Assembly (NCBI GenBank): GCA_026770025.1
Contig: JAMXDE010000014.1
Location: 434,001 to 498,000 of the forward strand
DNA length: 64,000 nucleotides
Source of the DNA: Craspedostauros australis
Taxonomy: Eukaryota; Bacillariophyta; Bacillariophyceae; Mastogloiales; Achnanthaceae
Direction: 5' to 3'
Shown: positions 57,097 to 64,000 of the stretch, in pieces
Layout: every line of letters begins with the position of its first letter
Position numbering within the stretch: the first letter of the stretch is position 1
Translations under genes and position numbers: made by a program
The notes under the pieces: generated by a model
Seen by the model: the letters and a program-made list of their open reading frames with translations, nothing else
Database searches by the model: none
What the model was told of the DNA's origin: nothing

Positions 57097-60000
57097 CAAG
57101 CAAGGGGCCAAACTGGGCCTTGTGTCCGCGACGTTGGGATCTGTAGGGACGATGTTTGGAAGAAAGGCTGCTGGCAATGATGCATCCAAGTCAGAGAAGG
57201 GTGGGGAAACTACGGACGCTCAATCGAACACCACCCCCACTGTGCTCAAAGCAGCAACGCCAACCGCAACCTCCGTCGACCAACGCAATGCCACGACGGC
57301 AGGCAGCGGAGCCACTTCAGTCAAGTCCACACACCCCACTCAACACGGCACAGCCAGCGCATGCTCGGTGGCGTCGAGCTCCGTCCGAGTCGAAGAGAAC
57401 CAAGCCCGAAGCAACCCTGCCATTGTATCACAGTCCAGGAAAGAGGCGGAAGGCTCAGTATCTGTTATCCCTGCACTTACTTTGGTCAGAAAGATGCGTG
57501 GTAAGCAGGCGGTGGCGGCCTTCGGTGCAATTGCAGCCTCTCAGTCGATGCCAACGTTCTGCAACAATTCTCTTGGCAAGGAACCACCATCCAGCATTGG
57601 ACAAAGCAAGAATGCGAGTGCCAGCATCGAAAAGAGCACCATCTCAAGCATTCACAACAATCATGATGGTCAGGCCACATCCATGGACGTCACGGATTGC
57701 GTCTCCAACCAGCGACGCGACAACAGCATGATGCAGGTCCGAATCGCGTCGCCAACAGCCTCTGCAACAGGCATCGAGCTTCTAGCGGGAGCATACGTTG
57801 CAAACCGTGTGCTTGCTCCAAACCACCTGCAATCGGCACAAACAACACGTTCCGCATCCTTGTCTTCTGGGTCCGAGGCCGACCAGCAGTCGAACAATCA
57901 ACAGCAGGCCAAGAAATTGGCACGAAATGCCCAGCCCCCAGCTGTGACCATGACGCAAGCTACCGACAGCATCGAAGTGCGGGCCGTTTCGGTCATAGAT
58001 GAAGGATCGCACAAGTCGGTCCGCTTCAACGAATCAGACTCGTCCAGCACGCAACAATTCCACCAACACCGCCGACCAAGCGTGATCACAGGAGCCAGCT
58101 CGTCACACAGGTCTACATGGTGCAACAACACGTTGTCAAGCGGATCGGTATACTACGACGATTCGACGTGCTCGAACGGAGAGTCACGCTCCAACCGTTC
58201 CAATGGCAGCACCAGCGACGGTCATTTCATTTCTGGGGCCGTGGTCGGAGCAGCCGCAGTTGGCGCTGCAGCGGCTGTGGCAGCAGCAGCTGCATCATCT
58301 TCCAACACATGCGATAGATCATCATCCGTCGGTGGAACAGCAACGGAAATAGCGCAGAACGCCGGTGGCAGCAAGCAGTCGCGTCCGTCGGCAGAGAGCA
58401 GCGCAAGTGGAACATACAGCCTGGCATCCAGCGATGTCTACACGAAGCGTTCCGAAGGTGTCAAGAATGGCGAGGTCCGTGCCGTCGACCTCTCTTCTTC
58501 AACATCATCCGACTACGAGGCGAAGATTGCAGCAATGATTCACTCGCAGATGCAGAGTGAAGGCATCGAACGTCTCGCAGAGACCAGCAGGCCTCCTCCG
58601 GCTCCTCTCAAAGACATCATGGACCTTGCTGTGGCCAAACTGGCTGCTGGTAGTTCATACGAAACCAGCAACAAGGACGAATCTGCCAGCAAGGACGCGT
58701 GTTAACCGGGATCTGAAAAGCAAGACCTGATCGCCGGTGCAGCCAACCCAGTGATAGTTGGCCACCTCGTGGAAACCGCACGTTCATCCAATGACATCCC
58801 AGTCGTCCAGGGCATGGAAGTTCTCATATCTGTGCGAGGAACGAACAGCGGTCAATCCACAGCCTCCGAATTCACCTCTCCGAGAATGAACGGTCGGTGA
58901 GATCTGGTGCAGCTTCCACCAGGAAGTTGTCTTCCAGCTCTGCGGACAACGAACGCCCTTCGTCGTTCAATGAATCCGTCTTGATCAGCCTGTTGGACTC
59001 TGACTCGGAAAAGGTTGGGGCGCTGGTCGGGCACCAAGACCAATCGATCCCATCCACAACACAGAGCGATCGCGGCTTCGGGAAAGATGACAACAGCAAC
59101 AAGGACGACAACGCCAACGCATTGAAAATCACCGCAGCTATTGGCGTGGCCGCAGCAGTCACTATGGCGGCATCTGTGGCATCTGCAGCCAAAACCACTA
59201 CCACTACCACAGCCAAAGTTGCAGCTGACGGCAGCCCTGCAGTCAGCGTGGTGACGAGCGCAAGCGCCAACTCGAATCCTGTCGATAGTAGCTGCACCGA
59301 CAACGCGTCGGCGGCCTCAACAAACGATGTTGCCGACACCGCTCAAGATGCATCGGCAACTGTTTCGACTGGTCACATCGAGCGTAACTCATCCCACAAG
59401 TCGATCAGCTCAGCGAAGTCGTCATTGGACGATGTCACCAAGAACGCCCCAACTGGAGTAGCCGCAGGTGCAGCAGTTGTCCTTGGGGTTGGCGCAGCGA
59501 CCATGACCAAGTTGTTGATGAATGCAGAAAAGGATTGCGACAATGCTGATGTTGGTGGTGCTCCGGCTGAACATGACCCAATTGATGTCACCGACCACGG
59601 AAGCCAGGGTGGTGCGTCACCTGGGAATTATTCCATCGAGCAAAAAAAAAAACCCAGCAGAGAGCGCCTCCCGCTCGCGAAATGTGGAAGAGATCATTGT
59701 GCTCGACGACGAAGACGACCACTGCTCCGGTGACAACGAGGGTGACGATGATCACCAGCAGATTCGACCATCGCAGAGTCATTCCGATGACGTCATCGTT
59801 ATCAGCGACTCCATGGAGGGGCAGCATTCGTACGGGGATCCATGGACTGGTGACGGAGACGACGCCCTTGCATCACGCGATTCAGCACAGAGCATTGGCA
59901 CCGACAAGTCTGCCACCAACCCAGCTGGTGCAGCACCAGTCACCAACCTCGTGAACTACAACAGCACGAGCTTCGAAGTGTACGACGGTGAGAGCGGCGA

Positions 60001-60662
60001 TGTCATTGTGTGCCATGAGATGGATCCCTATGAAGTCGTGGACAACCCGGCCCAATCCGCGACGGCCGCAGCCACAAGCTCACAGGCAAAACAAGGTGCA
60101 GTGGTGTCTGAGGAGAGCAAAGGTCAGCAGAAGGCGGGCATCGCCTCATCACAGCTGTTGGCCCCAGCTGTTGGCCCCAGCTGTTGCATCGTTGGCCACC
60201 ATTGGGGTTCTCAGCACCATGGGACGTGCAAGAGACAACGCACAAACGAAAGAAGCCGATGCCAGCACCAAGAAGTCTTCACAAACAACCATCATTTCGG
60301 AGACAGCATCTGCATCTGCGGTGCCCACTCCGCAAGACGAGACCAGCGCAAAGACTCGATCATGTTCAGCACAAGATGATCCCAGTGAGGTAATGGAGTC
60401 TTCGTCAACACACGATGGCAGCGAAGAGATGGACCCTTCTGCAGCGACGGAGCAAAGCATCCAATCAACACAAACAGGACAGGAGGCCAAGCGGAACGAA
60501 TGTGAACATGATGGCAAGGAGGACGTGACAATCAACGAAGAGGCGTCCAATGGCGACGCACCCCGAAGAGAGGAAGTCCAATCTGCTCCATCTAGCAAGC
60601 CCAAAGCAGTACATGGAGTAGTGGACTGTGCTCTTAGTGTACGAGTATGTAATATATTATAG
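57038..60662 (+). pseudogene. Long Ser/Ala-rich reading frame, broken (host gene, possible pseudogene)
   Basis: Three consecutive frames share one style of composition. Frame one runs 57038-58705 from a GTG (no upstream ATG; a 13-Gln CAG run follows). It could be joined to frame two by a 263 bp intron (58650-58912, donor GTAGTT, acceptor GCAG), which also removes the TAA at 58703. Frame two to frame three shifts at an 11-A run (59642-59652); ten A would keep frame. Frame three shifts again at a 13-bp tandem duplication (CAGCTGTTGGCCC, about 60158-60183) and ends at 60662. The product would be about 1100 residues: Ser/Thr-rich, with Gly/Ala hydrophobic segments (SGAVVGAAAVGAAAAVAAAA; AAIGVAAAVTMAASVAS; AAGAAVVLGVGAATM) and acidic-flanked VEEIIVLDDEDD and DDVIVISDSME. 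No family is recognised. Decay, sequencing error or slippage could each explain the breaks. Confidence 0.5.
57056..57094 (+). repeat. CAG trinucleotide repeat, 13 units
   Basis: Thirteen uninterrupted CAG triplets. They read as polyglutamine in the frame used by the long Ser/Ala-rich sequence, polyalanine or polyserine in the others. Confidence 0.95.
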
Positions 60663-61189
60663 GAGCTGCACTAGCACATCACAACATAGCATAGTATAGC
60701 ATACGAGCATTGTATGGAGTGTATTTGTTGCGCTCTGCTCTATTCTACTCTGCTCCGCCAATACATGACGATCGTGCTAGTGGCAGTGCCGTCGGCAGGG
60801 CACGAGCAGAGATGAATGATCAGAGGATGCATCGTTGGTGCTCCAGTGACGAGTACAGACGCGTGGACTTGACGGCAGCAAAGATCGCGAGGATTGCACA
60901 TGTGTGATGAAAAGGAAGTGGAGTACTGGCATGGTATGATGTGGTACAGACGTACGCGTGCGGTACCAACAAAGAGGAGCCTTTGCCATTCGATTGGTTT
61001 GCGCAACACACACCGATTGTGCTGGCGCTCCGATCGACGCAGTTGAGGCCTTGGAGCGTTTTTTGTGTGTGGTTCGGCTGGAATTTTTCCGACCAGAGCG
61101 GCACAACACAACGTGACGGCTTCACAACGCGATGGCTCCACGACGCGATGGCTCCACAACGCACACCATTCACAACACAAAAATAACGG
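60663..61189. other. Intergenic, no gene seen
   Basis: Between the broken frame and the transposon. A direct repeat of CGCGATGGCTCCAC occurs around 61129-61157 within CACAAC-rich sequence that may already belong to the transposon end. Confidence 0.45.
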
Positions 61190-64000
61190 TCCTCGTCACA
61201 AAAATCACATCACTCATCACAAAACACAAAACAAACATCACACACCATGCCACACATCACAATCCTCCATGCCATCAAGCAGACGATGCGCACACAACCA
61301 TTCGAATCACAGGTGTACCTCACACATATAATCACTACTACTACGATTTGCAGTTACATCTCTACTGTGTTGGTATCCTGCTCTGCTTTGCTGTGATGCT
61401 CGTCCTTGCCAGCGAACATGGCCACTTCGAATGCGTTCATGGTGGGTGCTGCCTTGGTGTTGCTGTTGTTGTTGTTGCAAGGCTCAATGACCTCGGCTTT
61501 GCTCTTGCTGGGTTGCTTCTTTCTCTTCTTGCCTTTATTCTGTTGTTCAGTCTCATTGTTGCACTTGATGGTCTCAACGATTTGCTTCTCCAGCAACGGA
61601 ATGAGGCTGCTGGTTGTTGGCAGGTTCGTTTTCAGGCACTGCAGTCCACTGACAGCCATCACCTTGAGCGCATCATTGTACATACCTTCGATGTTGGGCT
61701 TGGTGTATTTGAAGCCAGCTGATTTGCCTTTGTTGCCTGTTGCAGCTGGTTTCTTGGTGGTTGCGTTGGTTGCCTCATCCTCCTCCAACGCGAAGTCTGT
61801 GTGAGACACGGTAACGCCGATCTCGTTGCCCTCCTTGTCGAATTCAGTGGACGTTTGTTTCCGCACGTTTATGTTCAGTCCCTTGCGCTCCGTCACAAAT
61901 TCGTCACCTCCTTTCGCAGCACAAATTGCGTAGGCGATCTGATGGTGGCGAACATACGCACGCGTCACCTTGTCCAGCCCAAATTGTTTCCAACAGGTTC
62001 CACAGGCCTTCCACAATGCCTCAGTGGTAAGCAATCGGCTTCCGTGGTGCTCACCTTGATATGCTGACACGTGTTTCGACATTGCTGGGAATATCACATC
62101 GTCTTTCACATTCGTGATGGGAGAATTCGATGGTTGGAATCGTAAGTGCCATCCGCGACTGTCGAACTCCTCGTTGATGAATCTAAGTAGTTCCGTGTCT
62201 CTGTGTGGCCCCGCGCCATCCATCTGGTACCGAATCACCACGTTCTTGCCCGTTTCGGCCTTGATTTTGCTGGCGAGCGAATCCAGTGCGGGGATTTCTT
62301 TTTCGCGGAAGAATTTCTTGAGGCTATACTTCGGCTTGGGCTTATCAGGTGCACCAACTGATTCCTTGCTGCCTGTGATCTCCAGCACTTGGAAGTACAG
62401 TTTACCCTTCACACGAGAGATTTTCATGGGATCAGGAAGGTGCTTGTACTCCATTGGCGAGACCCAAGTTCGCTTGTACGTAGTCTTTTGCGCTGGAGCA
62501 TTGCGCCCAACACGCTCGAAGTTCACCTGATACGCCTTTCCTCCTCGCTCAAAGCAGTTATCTGTTGGGGCAAATGCTGTTGATGCAATTGCCATGGTCT
62601 TGTCAATGTGACACTTGTGATGCACAGCATGGTCAACAGGCTTAACTCCCATCTGGGGCACATGTTTGAGATGCCTGCAAGCGACAATAGAGTAGAACCA
62701 CTTTTCGTCCATGTGGACAAGGACAACTTGCGTATTCTCGAACAGCTTCGCTGATTCCCAGAACACACAGAAGTCCTTGGCCCAGATGTTGCGCTTTTCT
62801 GTAGTGGTGCCATTGATCATAGGGAGTATTCTTGTAGAACGGTACTCGCTGCCTTCCAATCCCATGACAAAGTTGCAAATACACTTCGGACCAACGATTT
62901 GCGGGTTTCCGCTGCCTGCCAGTTTCCATGCAATTCTGTCCCACGAGATTGCGCCATTGCACCGTCGCAACACATCCTGGAGCTCAAATTGCAGGAAGGG
63001 ACCACGCTCCAACCACAAATCAGCCAGTGCTTTTGCGGATGCCAGCTCTTGAGGCGAAGCAGAGGCATAGGCAGAAGCGATTTCGTCGTTCTTGAACTGT
63101 TGGTCTGGATGTTGAAGACGTAGTTGTTTCGCAAAGGCTGTACGCTGCGTGAAGTACTGTCGTTGTTTGGTGGGGCAGGTGAAGATGCTGCTGCCTGTGT
63201 CGCTTCGCTTCTTGCATTCGAGCGTCTCCGTTTGGAATTTCACAATGTTGCGCCCTACTGTGGTGCGGTTGATACCCCATGCATGGGCGATCAACTTTGC
63301 ATGTGCTGGAATCCCCCCCCAAATTGAAATAGAGAACAGTGTAGTTCCGATTGTCTTCTTTGTCAAGGCGTTTGCTAGGATTACCAGGCTTAGCAACACT
63401 ACGCCCTCCATCCTTTTGCAACCATCCTTTTGTTTTCGCGCCTTTCTTCATCTGCTTTGTGAGCTGGGCGATTGCTGTTGCTTTCTGACACCGCGAGACC
63501 TCGAGAAAATCTGCGATTTTGGCTTCTTGCGATTCCGTGGTAGTTGGGGATGGTGTGGGGGGCTTAGCTTTGTTGTTGACACGCACGGCAGCGACGGAGT
63601 GATACTGGGGAGAAAGGAGGGAAGGCTTAGCAAGGCCACCAGCAGTGCGAGTCCGCGCGAAGGTAGCAAGGCTGTGTGGTGCGCACAGATCCTCACGAAC
63701 GATGTACATTCGGCTCTGCCCCATCACTGGGGTCACCATGACCATTGCCACCTCTCCTGGTGCAAGAGGCCCATCACGTTTGATTGTAGCGCCATCCGTG
63801 GTCTGCTTCATTGCAAACTCAACATGACATACGCCCAGGTCATGGACCCTGCCACTTGCGCTCTGGTGGGGTGCCACCTTCACACAGTCACCAGCGCGCA
63901 GCATGCTTGCAAGGTGAAGAGTTCAGTGGTTGCAGGATGGTGTGTGCTGTGTTGATGGAGGCTGCAGTTGAGTTGAAAGGCGCGTCGCAACACACACCAG
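61190..64000 (-). mobile_element. Mariner-like DNA transposon, 5' end beyond window
   Basis: Holds the transposase (61354-63904) and its flanks. The 3' flank is rich in CACAAC/CACATCAC words and matches the remnant at 28240-29330. The last 13 bases of the window (CAACACACACCAG) match the remnant at 29158-29170, showing that the element runs beyond 64000. Terminal inverted repeats and target duplication could not be seen. Confidence 0.8.
61354..63904 (-). CDS. Mariner/Tc1-like DDE transposase, near complete, one frameshift
   Basis: The frame starts at ATG 63904, has a Lys-rich region (LTKQMKKGAKTKGWLQK), then loses phase at a run of eight G on the coding strand (63313-63320); seven G would keep it open. 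The rest runs to 61354, about 850 residues in all. A helix-turn-helix-like part (AHAWGINRTTVGRNIVKFQ) precedes the DDE core: first Asp in VLVHMDEKWFYS, second in RYQMDGAGPHRD, third in FQPSNSPITNVKDD, with 38 residues between the last two, close to the DD39D spacing of plant-type mariners. The C-terminal 200 residues are a Lys/Asn-rich extension shared with the remnant at 28528. It cuts and pastes its own element. Apart from the G run no stop or deletion is seen, so the insertion is probably young. Confidence 0.85.

Overview
The window reads as nuclear DNA of a photosynthetic stramenopile, most probably a diatom. Genes are widely spaced, lie on both strands, and carry zero to two short GT-AG introns (about 147-492 bp). 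Two proteins (at 1-990 and 23653-25476) begin with a signal peptide followed by the AF-type cleavage motif of secondary red plastids. A D/N/G-rich single-pass secretory protein with many cysteines would fit a diatom. The genus is not determined.

Layout. 1-13.5 kb: an edge-truncated plastid-targeted protein, a two-exon ankyrin protein, a possible small membrane protein, ribosomal protein S11 and an ankyrin/TRP-like cation channel. 14.6-25.5 kb: a three-exon ISWI remodeller divergent from a METTL21-type methyltransferase, a double-PH-domain protein and a plastid-type MFS anion/phosphate transporter. 25.9-33.4 kb: a direct ~2.06 kb segmental duplication, each copy holding a complete class I aminotransferase. 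Between the copies lie a dispersed repeat, an internally deleted mariner-like transposon and a ~2 kb gene desert. 34-46 kb: lipoyl synthase, an ER DnaJ, a secreted STI1/DP-repeat protein, a triose-phosphate-type transporter and the cysteine-rich membrane protein. 46-64 kb: a STAND/AAA_16 ATPase, a basic low-complexity protein with a folded C-terminus, a small unknown protein, a long Ser/Ala-rich reading frame broken in places (host gene, possibly a pseudogene), and a near-complete mariner-like transposon running off the right edge.

The genes do not form one pathway. They are housekeeping functions (translation, chromatin, lipoate synthesis, ER folding, transport) mixed with lineage-specific low-complexity proteins. 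The points most worth a second look are: the aminotransferase duplication with uneven divergence between exons; the two related mariner copies, one of which looks like a deletion derivative of the other; a ~150-180 bp repeat family with a 25-base identical core; the broken reading frame with SUMO-interaction-like motifs and repeated Ala/Gly hydrophobic segments; and bZIP-type palindromes in the ISWI/methyltransferase divergent promoter. Exon boundaries were set by eye from splice consensus and reading-frame continuity, not by transcript data.
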